From: Candidatus Melainabacteria bacterium
GTDB taxonomy: Bacteria > Cyanobacteriota > Vampirovibrionia > Obscuribacterales > Obscuribacteraceae
Assembly: GCA_017307165.1 (NCBI GenBank)
Contig: JAFKGK010000005.1
Span: 186,001-250,000, forward strand
DNA: 64,000 nucleotides
Reading direction: 5' to 3'
The position numbers and the translations under genes are program-made. Below the pieces are notes generated by a model that searched no databases, was not told the origin of the DNA, and worked only from the letters and a program-made list of their open reading frames with translations. Within the stretch, counting starts at the first letter, position 1, and each line of letters starts with the position of its first letter. Shown in pieces: positions 1 to 9,398 of this stretch.

Positions 1-999
1 GCCGACGAATTGCTGGGTCAGCCCCAGATCGTGGTCGACCTAGATCGAGCAAGAGCAAGCAGGTATGGTGTCAATACTCAGGATGTGCTTGATGTCATCG
101 AAACCAGTGTCGGTGGCAAGGCCGTTACCAATGTCTACGAGGGCGAGCGCAAGTTTGCCGTTGTACTGCGTTACGCCAAGGGATTTCGCGCCGACTCAGA
201 GCAGATAAGAGACATACTCGTCAAGACTCCTCGTGGATCTTCGGTACCTCTAGCCCAATTATGCAAGATCGACGAAGCCCCAGGCGCTTCATCTATCACG
301 CGTGAAAAAAATGAGCGCAGATTGGCAGTCAAAGCCAATATACGAGGACGCGATCTTTGCTCTGCGGTCAACGATGCCCGTGCGCGCGTCGATAAGTACG
401 TCAAGATACCCGAGGGCTATCACATGGTCTGGGGAGGGCAGTTTGAGCGCGCCCAGCACGCCGGGGCCCGACTGGCTATGATCATCCCAGTAACACTCCT
501 CCTGGTCTTTATGCTGCTTTATGCGGCTACAGGAGAAGCTCGCATTGCGGCTCTAGTAATGCTTGCGGTGCCACTTTCGATACCTGGTGGTTTGCTTGCT
601 CTCTTGCTGACGCATACACACTTTAGCATCTCGGCTGGAGTCGGCTTCATAGCTCTCTCTGGGGTGTCGGTGCAAAATGGTGTGATCCTTGTTTCACTGG
701 TTTCCGAGCTTGTCAAACAAGGCAAGACTCTAAAGCAGGCTGTTTTTGACAGTGCTATGGTGCGTATGCAGCCGGCCCTGATGACTACTTGCGTGGCTAT
801 GGCCGGTCTCATACCAGCTGCGGTGGCAACAGGCATAGGTTCGCAATCGCAAAAGCCTTTTGCTATCGTCATCGCCGGTGGTCTAATGCCTGCTATCCTG
901 CTGTCTCTGCTAGTCTTGCCCGCGATGTACCCTGTTTTTTATAATGCCTTTAGACCTAAAGGCGAAATGGAAAAGCAGCCAATGCCGGTGACTGACTGA
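1..999 (+). CDS. Heavy-metal RND efflux pump, CzcA/CusA family, C-terminal part
   Basis: This is the 3' third of an inner-membrane proton-driven RND transporter of the heavy-metal (HME) branch. The gene is cut by the window edge and is open from base 1; the TTG at base 10 is not a real start. The visible part has the end of the periplasmic porter domain, then about six membrane helices from roughly residue 155 onward. The family signatures SGVSVQNGVILVS and the closing GGLMPAILLSLLVLPAMY are both present. HME pumps export divalent or monovalent metal ions through a tripartite complex with a membrane-fusion protein and an outer-membrane channel, which would lie upstream outside the window. The metal cannot be assigned from this fragment. 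Confidence 0.9.
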   Translation, partial: ADELLGQPQIVVDLDRARASRYGVNTQDVLDVIETSVGGKAVTNVYEGERKFAVVLRYAKGFRADSEQIRDILVKTPRGSSVPLAQLCKIDEAPGASSITREKNERRLAVKANIRGRDLCSAVNDARARVDKYVKIPEGYHMVWGGQFERAQHAGARLAMIIPVTLLLVFMLLYAATGEARIAALVMLAVPLSIPGGLLALLLTHTHFSISAGVGFIALSGVSVQNGVILVSLVSELVKQGKTLKQAVFDSAMVRMQPALMTTCVAMAGLIPAAVATGIGSQSQKPFAIVIAGGLMPAILLSLLVLPAMYPVFYNAFRPKGEMEKQPMPVTD

Positions 1000-1017
1000 T
1001 TGATGTCAATGACTCGC

Positions 1018-1218
1018 CTATTCGACTGTCATTTTTTCTCCGTCGATCTCGACTACGTCGCCTAAATATAATTTGCGGCCGCGACGGGTCTCTAGTACTC
1101 CGTTGACCTTTACTGCTCCTGACTGAATGATGTGTTTGGCTTCGCCACCTGATTGAGCAATGTTTTGGTATTTGAGAAACTGGTCTAATTGGATGTGTTT
1201 TTCGGGAGAAGAGCTCAT
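1018..1218 (-). CDS. Small S4-domain RNA-binding protein
   Basis: The product is 66 residues and is almost entirely one S4 domain. It shows LDQFLKYQNIAQSGGEAKHIIQSG followed by VKVNGVLETRRGRKLYLGDVVEIDG, split here as one alpha-L-like fold. Stand-alone S4 proteins (YbcJ/RlbA type) bind structured RNA, often rRNA or stalled ribosome complexes. The gene is convergent with the RND pump, 19 nt away. The upstream 70 bases carry no strong Shine-Dalgarno, so the start is tentative. The specific RNA partner is unknown. Confidence 0.8.
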   Translation of the reverse strand: MSSSPEKHIQLDQFLKYQNIAQSGGEAKHIIQSGAVKVNGVLETRRGRKLYLGDVVEIDGEKMTVE

Positions 1219-1288
1219 AAACTGCGTTAACCATAGGGATTTTGCTTGATCTGATAGATTTTAACTCAGCATCAAAGTTTGTTCAAAC

Positions 1289-3031
1289 TCAGATCTCGCG
1301 ACCTCTCGTCGCGGTCTGCATGCGGGAGACATCGTCCTTGGCCGTGGAGGCCTTGATGCCTCCTATCTCTATGTCTAGAGCCAGACCACCCGAATAAAAG
1401 CTTCGTCTTGGCTGGAAGGCCAAAGGCGAGCCTTCGATGGTGCGAAACGGGGAACGAGTGGCATCTTGTACCGCTTCGTCTACGGAAGCACTGCCGGTAG
1501 GATCGATCAAAAGCAGATTGGTGCCGAGCCTTCCCTTGCCTAAACCTCTCGCGATGTGTTCGTCACCTCCATATTCGTCCAGCTCGCACCAATTGAGTGG
1601 GAATCCTTCGAGAGGCTGCCCGCAATGCTTGCCACCACTTGTAATGCCAAGATTTTTGACATCGTTGCGAAATATGATCACAGGACTGACCCCGTCTCTA
1701 AGGCTGGTGTCTGCTACTGTTTGGAGCTGAGACTCGGATGTGACGCCGATAGGGAAAGGGTCTTTTTCTAGTATGCGCCTGGAGATTCGGCCATCATGTG
1801 TGAACTCGAAGGCAATGATCTGATTTGCCTCGCTATGAAAGTCATCACCTAGCATCTCGATGACTTTGTCCATATGAGGCAAAAGATGGCCATTGCGCAG
1901 CCAATAGTAAAAGTGCTCTGAAAACTGCTGTGTAGTGCTGGGTGCGACTTCTGGGGTGACTTGTACCATCCTCGCTTTCTCGTCGCGTGGATAGTCTCCG
2001 CCTGTCACATCATATGTGGTGATCTTTCTATCTTGAAATGTGCCCTCTGTCAAAAAACTCCCGAATGACCTCATCTGCCCTACCTGGGTGCCCGTAAAGC
2101 GTAGGGTCATGATGCCTTTTGGACCCAGGTCTGGCAGGCTGTAGGGTTGTGCGCATGCAGAGACCTTGATTGTATCCATTGTCATCATCCCTGGTGGCAG
2201 AATGTTTGGTCCGAGATTTTGCAGCTTGTAGGTGCATGTAACCTTGACGATGGTGTTGAGAAAACGAGGATCATTGCTCGCAAAATTGTCTTTATCGACG
2301 AGTGATGCGGTACTGCCTATAGCGGCAAAATGATAGCGATTGTCATGTGTTGATACGTCAGTGAATGCTCTGTATTTGCCTTCGAGTTTTTGTTCGTATT
2401 TTAGCTGTGCCCATTGCTCGGGCTTAGGACAAGCAATTTGTGTCATCGGTTTGTCGATGAGATAGCCGTTTTCTAGAGAGACATTAACGAGTTCCATATA
2501 ATCAGGTGTGTTTGCGGCGAGGTATTTTTTGACGTCCAATAAAGTCGTGACTGGTTTGCCATGGATGTCTTGCAGAGGCTCGCCATCGTCCTGGCTCATA
2601 GATCGCTTGAGCTCTTTGTTTAGATTGGCGACGGTGCGATCGAGCATGACTGCGTCCTTTGCTACTAGCGCCCGGATGTAGGGATTTTGCATGGTTTGCG
2701 CCACGCAGTCGCACTGGCGAATGGTGCCCGTCAGGGTATTGATGCCGGTAACGGGCAATGGTTCACCATCCGGAGCGCAGGTAGCCTGGCCTATTGGTGG
2801 AAAATTTGACAAGCCGACGAAGCCAAAATGATCGTCCTCAACGATCAATCGGGATATCGAGTTGGCGGCGATCAGACCTGCTCCTTCGACCAATGATTGG
2901 GCTCGCGCCCTATCGATGAAGTGCATCGACGTTCTAAATCCGATGATCAGGCTCGGCATTACTATCATGCTTGCGAGCATGCTCATAAGAAAAAGCATAT
3001 TGCCGTGTGCAGTTCGTTTTGATCTGGTCAT
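1289..3031 (-). CDS. TadG-like secretory/pilus-associated protein, function unknown
   Basis: The 580-residue product has a short basic N-terminus (MTRSKRTAHGN) followed by one hydrophobic helix at about residues 11-33. Next comes a segment like the helix that follows the membrane anchor in TadE/TadG Flp-pilus proteins (RARAQSLVEGAGLIAANS). The rest is a long, predicted extracytoplasmic region with several cysteines and no domain I recognise. TadG-type proteins are minor components of tight-adherence systems. No other tad genes lie nearby, so involvement in a pilus is inference from the N-terminus only. It ends 70 nt before the S4 gene on the same strand. Confidence 0.5.
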   Translation of the reverse strand: MTRSKRTAHGNMLFLMSMLASMIVMPSLIIGFRTSMHFIDRARAQSLVEGAGLIAANSISRLIVEDDHFGFVGLSNFPPIGQATCAPDGEPLPVTGINTLTGTIRQCDCVAQTMQNPYIRALVAKDAVMLDRTVANLNKELKRSMSQDDGEPLQDIHGKPVTTLLDVKKYLAANTPDYMELVNVSLENGYLIDKPMTQIACPKPEQWAQLKYEQKLEGKYRAFTDVSTHDNRYHFAAIGSTASLVDKDNFASNDPRFLNTIVKVTCTYKLQNLGPNILPPGMMTMDTIKVSACAQPYSLPDLGPKGIMTLRFTGTQVGQMRSFGSFLTEGTFQDRKITTYDVTGGDYPRDEKARMVQVTPEVAPSTTQQFSEHFYYWLRNGHLLPHMDKVIEMLGDDFHSEANQIIAFEFTHDGRISRRILEKDPFPIGVTSESQLQTVADTSLRDGVSPVIIFRNDVKNLGITSGGKHCGQPLEGFPLNWCELDEYGGDEHIARGLGKGRLGTNLLLIDPTGSASVDEAVQDATRSPFRTIEGSPLAFQPRRSFYSGGLALDIEIGGIKASTAKDDVSRMQTATRGREI

Positions 3032-3076
3032 AGGTCCGACCGCCTCCTAGCTCGACTGGGGAATCTGATTTGGCCA

Positions 3077-4957
3077 CTACTTATTGCGACTGGCCTCTAT
3101 CCTTTGTCTTTCCAATTGAATGGCCGCTCTTTGAGCGTCGATCTGAGCCTGTCGTGCTTGGGCCTCCTGTTGTCTTTGTTGTTCTACTTGCTGGCGCTGC
3201 AATTCTGCTTGTTGGCGTTGAGCTTCTGCTTTTTGCTGATTGGCAAGGTCACGAGCTTGCTGTGCGGCTTGTGCTGCTTGCTGAGCGGCCTGGGCTTCCG
3301 CTTGGATTCGCTGTCTCTCGAGTTCGATGGCGGCGCGTTGCTGCTCGACTGTTTGTTGGCTCGAGTTATTTGAGTTGTTGTTGTTGTTGTTGTTGTTGTT
3401 GTTATTAGAGCCGGAGTTAGAGCCGGAGCCGGAGTTAGAGCCGGAGCCGGAGTTAGAGCCGGAGCCGGAGTTAGAGCCGGAGCCGGAGTTAGAGCCGGAG
3501 TTAGAGCCAGAGCCGGAGTTAGAGCCAGAGCCGGAGTTAGAGCCAGAGCCGGAGTTAGAGCCAGAGCCGGAGTTAGAGCCGGAGCCGGAGCCAGAGTTAG
3601 AGCCAGAGCCGGAGTTAGAGCCGGAGCCGGAGTTAGAGCCAGAGCCAGAGTTAGAGCCGGAGCCGGAGTTAGAGCCGGAGCCAGAGTTAGAGCCAGAGCC
3701 GGAGTTAGAGCCGGAGCCAGAGTTAGAGCCAGAGCCAGAGTTAGAGCCAGAGTTAGAGCCAGAGCCGGAGTTAGAGCCGGAGCCAGAGTTAGAGCCGGAG
3801 CCGGAGTTAGAGCCCGAGCCGGAGCCAGCGGTGGTTGCAGGAAACTGGTTAGTGCTACCAAGATTGTTAACCAACACCTGCATTTGTGGCCGATCTTGAC
3901 CGTTTTTAGGCTGGATCAAAAAGATATAGTTGTCTGGATACCAGGCTCCGGCTGTCCAATATGTATATCCGCTCCATACGTCTTTGTTTGAGTGCATGTA
4001 TTGCACCATCGCATTGAGCGACGCCAGTGCGCTGGAATTAGCTGGTACGCCAAACTCGCTCAAAAATGCAGTCTTGCCGTGCGATCTGCACCAGGCGGTA
4101 AAGCCGCTCAGTGTCGCTACTGCATCCGCAGGGCTCAACGTGTCTGTGTGTTGGCCGCTGCCATCGTAGTCGAGATATTGGTGCACATCATAGGCCCAAT
4201 TGTTGAGCGGATCTTGCACATTCACCATCACTGGTGCATTGAGCTGGACAAAGTTGACTGGATGTTCCCAATATGTGGAGGGCACCAATATTAGATTTTT
4301 TGCTCCAGTGGCGCGAATTGCATTGATGGCTGCTTGCGCTGTCGCCAACCACGTCGTGCTGGTCATGCTCCCGCCGATTGGCTCGTTCATGAGGCCAAAG
4401 ACAACGCTAGGGTAATTTATATAATGCGCTGCTAACTGGCTCCAGAGGCTAGCAAAGACTGAGTTTGCATGGCCTCCAGGGACACCCACGGTCTTGTTCT
4501 GATAGGCTCCATAGTTATGAGGATCCAGGATTACTGATAAACCGCGAGTCGTGCAATTTACCACTACCTGGTCGAGCAGTCTCAATTCGTTTTGGCTCAG
4601 GGCGCCACCAGGGGTGGTTTGCATTCTTTCCCAGCAAAATGGTACTCGTATACAATTCATACCTTTTGATTTGAAATAGTCGAGGTCGCTAGTCGAAGGA
4701 TAGATATAGTTGGTACCGATAACGCCTGGCACAGCAGAAGGAGTAAATTCTCCACCGGAAATGTTTACTCCCTGCAGTTTCATTCCCGAATTATCTGCGG
4801 CGCTAGCTGCCAATGCAGATAGGTAAAAGCCCGCTGTGAGTGCCACTGTGTAAGAGCATGCCGTAGCACATGTAGTAACTTTTCTGAGCAAATTGTTGGA
4901 CAGTGAGACGTGTTTATTCCAGGCGCTGAGGGGCGCCCAAGCTGTTTTATTATTCAT
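3077..4957 (-). CDS. Secreted GH5 endoglucanase-like protein with GSGSNS linker and coiled C-terminal tail
   Basis: The 626-residue product has an N-terminal signal segment ending near residue 54 (LSALAASAA). A glycoside hydrolase family 5 (beta/alpha)8 domain spans about residues 60-365. The acid/base Glu192 lies in GLMNEP and the nucleophile Glu301 in FLSEFGVP, as in active GH5 endoglucanases. A low-complexity linker of GSGSNS units (about residues 378-545) and a run of 11 Asn follow. The final ~85 residues are Gln/Ala/Glu/Arg-rich and strongly coiled-coil-like; the motif RAAIxLERQRI occurs twice in them. The likely role is cleavage of beta-1,4 glucans outside the cytoplasm. The helical tail could tether or oligomerise the enzyme; that is inference. 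Confidence 0.85.
   Translation of the reverse strand: MNNKTAWAPLSAWNKHVSLSNNLLRKVTTCATACSYTVALTAGFYLSALAASAADNSGMKLQGVNISGGEFTPSAVPGVIGTNYIYPSTSDLDYFKSKGMNCIRVPFCWERMQTTPGGALSQNELRLLDQVVVNCTTRGLSVILDPHNYGAYQNKTVGVPGGHANSVFASLWSQLAAHYINYPSVVFGLMNEPIGGSMTSTTWLATAQAAINAIRATGAKNLILVPSTYWEHPVNFVQLNAPVMVNVQDPLNNWAYDVHQYLDYDGSGQHTDTLSPADAVATLSGFTAWCRSHGKTAFLSEFGVPANSSALASLNAMVQYMHSNKDVWSGYTYWTAGAWYPDNYIFLIQPKNGQDRPQMQVLVNNLGSTNQFPATTAGSGSGSNSGSGSNSGSGSNSGSGSNSGSNSGSGSNSGSGSNSGSGSNSGSGSNSGSGSNSGSGSNSGSGSNSGSGSNSGSGSGSNSGSGSNSGSGSNSGSGSNSGSGSNSGSNSGSGSNSGSGSNSGSGSNSGSGSNSGSNNNNNNNNNNNSNNSSQQTVEQQRAAIELERQRIQAEAQAAQQAAQAAQQARDLANQQKAEAQRQQAELQRQQVEQQRQQEAQARQAQIDAQRAAIQLERQRIEASRNK
3406..3825. repeat. 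18-bp coding tandem repeat (GSGSNS linker)
   Basis: Roughly 23 tandem units of about 18 bp encode Gly-Ser-Gly-Ser-Asn-Ser on the minus strand, with occasional 12-bp or 24-bp variants. Units differ mainly at the third base of Ser codons (ccg versus cca on the plus strand). This indicates repeat expansion followed by synonymous drift under selection for composition. It lies wholly inside the GH5 gene. Confidence 0.95.
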
Positions 4958-5305
4958 GGTTTAACCTCAGAAGGGGTCTGTATCTGAAGAGCACGCTAGC
5001 GATCATCCTGCCACCATTGGGAGTGCGGCAGAAGGAACACTATGGGTCTATCTAATTGTTTGGTGTTGGTTCAGCAAACCGATCTTGGTTTTGTTGGGAT
5101 TAGCAATGAGCGGTTTGTTGTTTTGTACGGGGTAATTTAGATAGGCCCATGAGCAATTGAGCGGTAACGGTTTGGAGGACAATTAATCTGATCTTTGTTT
5201 GCAAGCAGTGATCGAGATTGTAAAAGGCTTATGATTAGCAGCTCCTGCTATAGTTATGCATTTAAGAATATATTTTTCTTGAATGCAAAAAAAGGATATC
5301 AACTC
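4958..5305. other. Intergenic region between divergent GH5 and phosphatase genes
   Basis: The 348 bases hold the upstream regions of two divergent genes. The only clear structure is a 109-bp inverted-repeat element (5042-5150), listed separately. No reading frame with a plausible start and ribosome-binding site was found apart from the N-terminal extension of the phosphatase frame. Confidence 0.6.
5042..5150. repeat. 109-bp element bounded by 16-17 bp inverted repeats
   Basis: The left arm is ATGGGTCTATCTAATT (5042-5057) and the right arm is AATTTAGATAGGCCCAT (5134-5150). The arms pair over 14 consecutive positions with one G-T wobble and enclose 76 nt. This could be a long transcript hairpin, an operator, or the remnant of a miniature inverted-repeat element. 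No direct target duplication is visible at the ends. Confidence 0.55.
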
Positions 5306-5914
5306 GTGACTCAAAGCACCCTGCCGTCTATTTACCTTGTTCGCCATGGCCAGACAGAATGGGCCCTGGCTGGTCGTCATACCGGTCGCACTGACATGAT
5401 TTTGACGCCAGAAGGAGAGCGGCAAGCCAGCACTCTCAAAGAAAGATTGCAAGGTTTGCAATTTGCACAGGTGCTGACCAGTCCTCTATTGCGTGCCAAA
5501 AAAACCTGTGAGCTGGCTGGTTTTGGCGATCGCATGCTTGAGGATGCTGATCTTATGGAATGGGATTATGGAGATTATGAAGGACTCACCTCCCGAGAAA
5601 TACGAGCTAAGCATCCAGATTGGTCGACATACAAACATGGCTTTCCAAATGGCGAAAGCGTCGATGCCGTGGCCGCTCGTGGAGCGAGGGTCGCCACTCA
5701 CCTCAAAAGTCTCAGCGGTAATGTCCTGGTGTTTTCACATGGACACTTTCTGCGATTTGTTGCGGTGAGTTGGTTGGGCCTAAAGAAAAAACAGGCTGGT
5801 CTTTTGATGTTATCGACTGCTTCAGTCAGTGTACTGGGATTCGATCACAACAATATCGATGAGCCTGCCATCGCACTCTGGAATGATAACCATCATTTAG
5901 TCCAATTACCATAG
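5306..5914 (+). CDS. Histidine phosphatase family protein (phosphoglycerate-mutase-like)
   Basis: The 202-residue protein carries the phosphohistidine loop VRHGQTEW with catalytic His14 and the second active-site histidine in FSHGHFLRF (about residue 145). The fold belongs to the branch-2 histidine phosphatases (PhoE/GpmB/CobC-like), which act on small phosphorylated metabolites or phosphoproteins. I chose the GTG start at 5306 because AAAGGA lies just upstream and the conserved domain begins at once. The in-frame ATG at 5195 adds 37 residues of non-conserved sequence. The substrate is not predictable. It converges on the GT1 gene across a 20-nt gap containing a palindrome. Confidence 0.85.
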   Translation: MTQSTLPSIYLVRHGQTEWALAGRHTGRTDMILTPEGERQASTLKERLQGLQFAQVLTSPLLRAKKTCELAGFGDRMLEDADLMEWDYGDYEGLTSREIRAKHPDWSTYKHGFPNGESVDAVAARGARVATHLKSLSGNVLVFSHGHFLRFVAVSWLGLKKKQAGLLMLSTASVSVLGFDHNNIDEPAIALWNDNHHLVQLP

Positions 5915-5928
5915 GTCAAGTGACCTAT
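5911..5928. other. 18-bp palindrome at a convergent gene junction
   Basis: ATAGGTCA-AG-TGACCTAT forms a perfect 8-bp inverted repeat. It overlaps the stop codon of the phosphatase gene and sits just before the stop of the convergent glycosyltransferase. No T tract follows directly, so a terminator role is possible but not shown. Confidence 0.4.
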
Positions 5929-5933
5929 CCTGA

Positions 5934-7181
5934 TCAGCTGATTTTTTCGATCGCATCCGCTATTTTGCTGGTAGCTAGAGAATGATCAGCCATTTGTTGC
6001 CTCGCCCGATCGCACGAAGACCTGAAGCTAGGCCCCATCGTAACTTGTTCGATTGCCTGTCGCCAACTAAAATGTGAGCCATCGATATCTATTTTTATAC
6101 CGCATCCTAATTTGACTACCCTAGCGGCATTATCAAATTGATCGTGGCCAAAGGGCAAGATGAGCTGGGGCTTTCCTGTGTTTAGTGCCTGAGCCGTGGT
6201 GCCTATGCCACCATGGTGCGCGATGACGGCAGCATTTTTGAATAGCAGATCAAAAGGCTCGTAGTGGCTGTGGTGGACGTATTCTGGCAAATCGGCTGGG
6301 ATCTGATCGGTAAACCGGGATACAAATATCGAGCGTATCTTTTGTTCTGATATGACTTTTAGAGCTTTGGCAAAGTAAGCACGAGAATGGGCCATAGCCG
6401 AGCCCGCCGTAAACACTATGGGCGGTGCGCCCCTCTGCAAAAAATCCTCTGTTGCTTGGCTGATTTTTTCGTTTGGCTTAACGCTATAGAGTGGAAAATC
6501 AGTACAGACAGTGTGTGGTGGCCAATCAGTTTGTGGTTGCGCAAACCATTGCGGAAAGGCGCAAACTACACTGTCTGGCGAGTGTATCCACTTGCCCATC
6601 GCGTTCTTTATGGGCTTTAATCTCAATTTCTTTCTAAATCTGTTGAGGTCCTTGAGCATCACGCGATCGATGACAAATTTTTCAATTGTATCTATATACA
6701 GGTCTTTCAACCATTTGGGCATTTTTTCATCAGGTGTAAAGCCTGGTCCCGCTGGTGGTGCTTGTCTCGAGAGAATGCAGCATGGTGAGAGATGCATAGT
6801 CACAAGTCTGACTCCTCTCACTTCTTGCAAAATACGAGCAGAAATAGCCATTGTGGTAGCAATAATGGTGGCATCGCCACCAAAATCATCGAGCGTCTGA
6901 GCCAGTACATCATAACCAATTTGCAGCGTTTCTCGCATGTGGCGCCAGACTCCACTAAAGCTCCTTGTTGGATGCCATAGATCGGGCTCGGCCAGTGCTT
7001 GCTTGAAAAGGACCTCATCACCCAAGGGGACAAAGCGCAAACCAAGAGCTTGTACTTTAGAGCGATAGTGCTCGTTAGAGACAAATGCTATGTTGTGACC
7101 ACGGCTAGCTAGTTCTTGCGAGACCTCTATCATCGGATTGATGTCGCCGTCGCTGCCCGCTGCCGCAATGATGATATTCAT
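5934..7181 (-). CDS. GT1 (MGT/UGT-type) glycosyltransferase
   Basis: The 415-residue cytoplasmic enzyme starts with MNIIIAAAGSDGDINPM, typical of macrolide and sterol glycosyltransferases. It has the C-terminal nucleotide-sugar site AHHGGIGTTAQALNTGKP followed by PFGHDQFDNAARV (about residues 325-365). Family members transfer a sugar from UDP- or dTDP-sugars to lipids, sterols, polyketides or flavonoids. Length and domain layout are complete. The neighbours give no clue to the acceptor. The start lies 58 nt from the divergent secreted-protein gene. Confidence 0.88.
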   Translation of the reverse strand: MNIIIAAAGSDGDINPMIEVSQELASRGHNIAFVSNEHYRSKVQALGLRFVPLGDEVLFKQALAEPDLWHPTRSFSGVWRHMRETLQIGYDVLAQTLDDFGGDATIIATTMAISARILQEVRGVRLVTMHLSPCCILSRQAPPAGPGFTPDEKMPKWLKDLYIDTIEKFVIDRVMLKDLNRFRKKLRLKPIKNAMGKWIHSPDSVVCAFPQWFAQPQTDWPPHTVCTDFPLYSVKPNEKISQATEDFLQRGAPPIVFTAGSAMAHSRAYFAKALKVISEQKIRSIFVSRFTDQIPADLPEYVHHSHYEPFDLLFKNAAVIAHHGGIGTTAQALNTGKPQLILPFGHDQFDNAARVVKLGCGIKIDIDGSHFSWRQAIEQVTMGPSFRSSCDRARQQMADHSLATSKIADAIEKIS

Positions 7182-7239
7182 AACTATAGATTATCAATCG
7201 ATCAGGCTAAATGCACCTTTTTTAGGTAAAGTAAGCTAG

Positions 7240-8274
7240 ATGAAAGTATATTGTCAAGCGATTCGGGCCACGACTCTCAGTGCGATTGCCGTCACTGGGC
7301 TAGTCGCGCTTTTTGCGCCCCTTAATGCTCTGGCCTTTGATGTTCTTGCCAACAATCGTGAAGACAAGGATGTCCGCCTGATTCGTCCTGCTCGCAACCG
7401 TCCTGAGCGCAGCAATCTGGCTAGTAGACCTACACGTACGCTTTTTGTCCCTCTCAAGCTCTCAGACTTGGAGCCTCACACTATCGAAGTGGCCAAGCAA
7501 CTTGAGATCTGGCCTTATATACAAGAGATAGATTCGAGTCTTTCGACCATGTCCGAAGAGCGTAAGACCTTTATCCGGCATAAGATCATGGACACGGTTT
7601 TTGAGGCATTTTTTGATGCTGCGAGCCTCGAGGCAGAAGCGGAGCGTGAGAAGGCACTGTTCGAGGCCCTTCGTCGGCGGTTGGCAGAGCGCCGTGACAA
7701 GGGGATCAATACCAACAATGCGATCAACTTCATGACCTCGGGCACTCTCAACACTATAGGTTCTGTCTTGGGTTTTACCAGTGACATTTCTCCATTTCCC
7801 GGCAACTTTAACCAGATGATGTCTGGTGTAGTCTCCACCGGCATGTCGATGTATGCGCTCAAGCAGGATGCCGGGCCGCGTTCGACCAATCCAGGGCGTC
7901 CGACCGTAGTGGCTGCCTTGTTTGGTAGGCCGGTAGACGAGCATACAGATTATCCGGAGAGTGTATGGAGGTTTTTTCACGGTCCTTCGACCGAAAAAGC
8001 CGGTATGAGCAGGGCCGAAGTACTAGAGGCTAATTGGATTGAGCGAGAGTGGCTTGAAAAGCCCGGCAGCAAGCGCGACAAGTTAAAGATTGATTTTATC
8101 TGCGGCGTCCCGATCAAAGAAAAAATCATCACGCTGGATGATATAACCGATCAGATTAATATTATCGCTGATATTTCTTCGAGTGCCTCGCTAATGGGGC
8201 ATCATCTCCAAGATCTGATGCGCGTTGTCGATACCGACGACTTTAAAGATTACATGCGATCAAGCTCCAAGTAG
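7240..8274 (+). CDS. Secreted protein with one copy of a novel repeat shared with the protein at 38336-40939
   Basis: The 344-residue protein has a signal peptide (cleavage near LNALA-FD, residue ~32). It contains one unit of a repeat I do not recognise from any named family. The unit runs as a charged helix (about residues 115-155), then INFMTSGTLNTIGSVLG, a hydrophobic stretch, a PTVVAALFGRPVD...YPESVWRFF segment, a helix with SRAEVLEANW, and a final helix before the C-terminus. The same order occurs three times in the 867-residue protein at 38 kb. No catalytic motif is visible; export to the periplasm or surface is likely. It overlaps the convergent AraC gene by 15 bp. Confidence 0.8.
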   Translation: MKVYCQAIRATTLSAIAVTGLVALFAPLNALAFDVLANNREDKDVRLIRPARNRPERSNLASRPTRTLFVPLKLSDLEPHTIEVAKQLEIWPYIQEIDSSLSTMSEERKTFIRHKIMDTVFEAFFDAASLEAEAEREKALFEALRRRLAERRDKGINTNNAINFMTSGTLNTIGSVLGFTSDISPFPGNFNQMMSGVVSTGMSMYALKQDAGPRSTNPGRPTVVAALFGRPVDEHTDYPESVWRFFHGPSTEKAGMSRAEVLEANWIEREWLEKPGSKRDKLKIDFICGVPIKEKIITLDDITDQINIIADISSSASLMGHHLQDLMRVVDTDDFKDYMRSSSK

Positions 8275-9240
8275 TTCGGAAGCTGTTGCTAGATGAGCCC
8301 GCGAACGAGCTACTTCTTCGGATGGGCTTGCGCCAAAAAAACGTTTGAATTCTCTACTAAATTGGGATTGGCTTTCGTAGCCTACCATATTGGCAGCAGC
8401 ACCTGCATTGATGCCGTCCTGCAGCATCAACTGTCTTGCTTTGTGCAAGCGGACGGATTTGAGGTATTGCACTGGCGAGGTGGCGGTGACCTCTTTAAAG
8501 TTGTGATGAAAGGCTGAATTAGACATGCCGATGTCGTCAGCGAGAGTCGAAACGTCCAGGCCTTTGCTACCATATTCGGTGTGGATACGCAGCAAGGCTC
8601 GATTGATTAGACTGCTCCGGCTGTCCAGTGTCGCGATCGAGCGTAGAGAGCTGCCTTGTTCACCACAGAGTACGCGGTAGACTATTTCGCGTTTGATGCT
8701 GTGGCCTAAAATAGATGCTTCGTTTTTATCGTATAGAGTCTCAAGCAATCTATTGGTGGCATCGGCGAGCTTAGTATCGAGTCTGGTGCAATAGATAGAC
8801 TGCGAGGCCGCTGGATTTTCTTGTGGCAGTTTTTTGGGCTCGGTTTTAAGCATCAATTCTGCGAGCATAGGCACGTCGACATTAATCGAGAGGCCCAATA
8901 GAGGCTTTTCAGGGGTTCCTTCCGTATCGCACTCGAAGGGTAGGGGCACGGAGAGCACCAGATAGTTGTTTTGATCGTACACAAATGTCTCGCCCCCGAG
9001 ATAACCGCGTTTGCGGCCCTGGGCAATGATGACGATGCTTGGTTCGTACATGACTGGTTTACGCAGCATAGCGCAGTCCGAGCGCATCAGGGAGACGCCT
9101 TGCAGGCTAGACGGCGATTTGCCATTTTCGTTGACCAGACCCTCGATCAGTTGGATCATCCTTGCATTCTGTGTCTCGAGCTCATCTGGGCGCTCGGGGT
9201 GTCTTAGCTTGCTCATGCCTGCTCCTGGTTTTTTATCCAT
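8260..9240 (-). CDS. AraC-family transcriptional regulator
   Basis: The 326-residue protein has an AraC_N-type cupin sensor domain in the first ~190 residues (KPVMYEPSIVIIAQGRKR, LGLSINVDVPML). A C-terminal double helix-turn-helix contains SNSAFHHNFKEVTATSP and the final SQSQFSREFKRFFGASP. This subtype commonly controls an adjacent alcohol dehydrogenase, aldo-keto reductase or SDR gene. Here it is divergent from an SDR gene with 158 bp between the chosen starts, so it probably controls that gene. The ligand is unknown. Confidence 0.92.
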   Translation of the reverse strand: MDKKPGAGMSKLRHPERPDELETQNARMIQLIEGLVNENGKSPSSLQGVSLMRSDCAMLRKPVMYEPSIVIIAQGRKRGYLGGETFVYDQNNYLVLSVPLPFECDTEGTPEKPLLGLSINVDVPMLAELMLKTEPKKLPQENPAASQSIYCTRLDTKLADATNRLLETLYDKNEASILGHSIKREIVYRVLCGEQGSSLRSIATLDSRSSLINRALLRIHTEYGSKGLDVSTLADDIGMSNSAFHHNFKEVTATSPVQYLKSVRLHKARQLMLQDGINAGAAANMVGYESQSQFSREFKRFFGASPSEEVARSRAHLATASELLGA

Positions 9241-9398
9241 GTTCTAAATAGAAATGTATCAACAAATAGCCCTTTTTTGCGTCAATTTGGAGTTTTCTTG
9301 CAGGATTAGGCAAAAAGACTGGAGCTTTCGGCATTCACTCCCGGGGCCAGACATTGTTCAATGATCATATAAAAATGCGAAAGGAAGTGAGGTGCGGT

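Noticed and set aside
3406-3825. CRISPR-like periodic repeat
   Set aside because: The 18-bp units are contiguous with no unique spacers and lie in a coding frame.
3327-3899. Plus-strand frame encoding an ELEPEP repeat protein (and an ALTPAP frame on the other strand)
   Set aside because: Both are shadows of the GSGSNS linker repeat of the GH5 gene; a period that is a multiple of 3 keeps other frames open.
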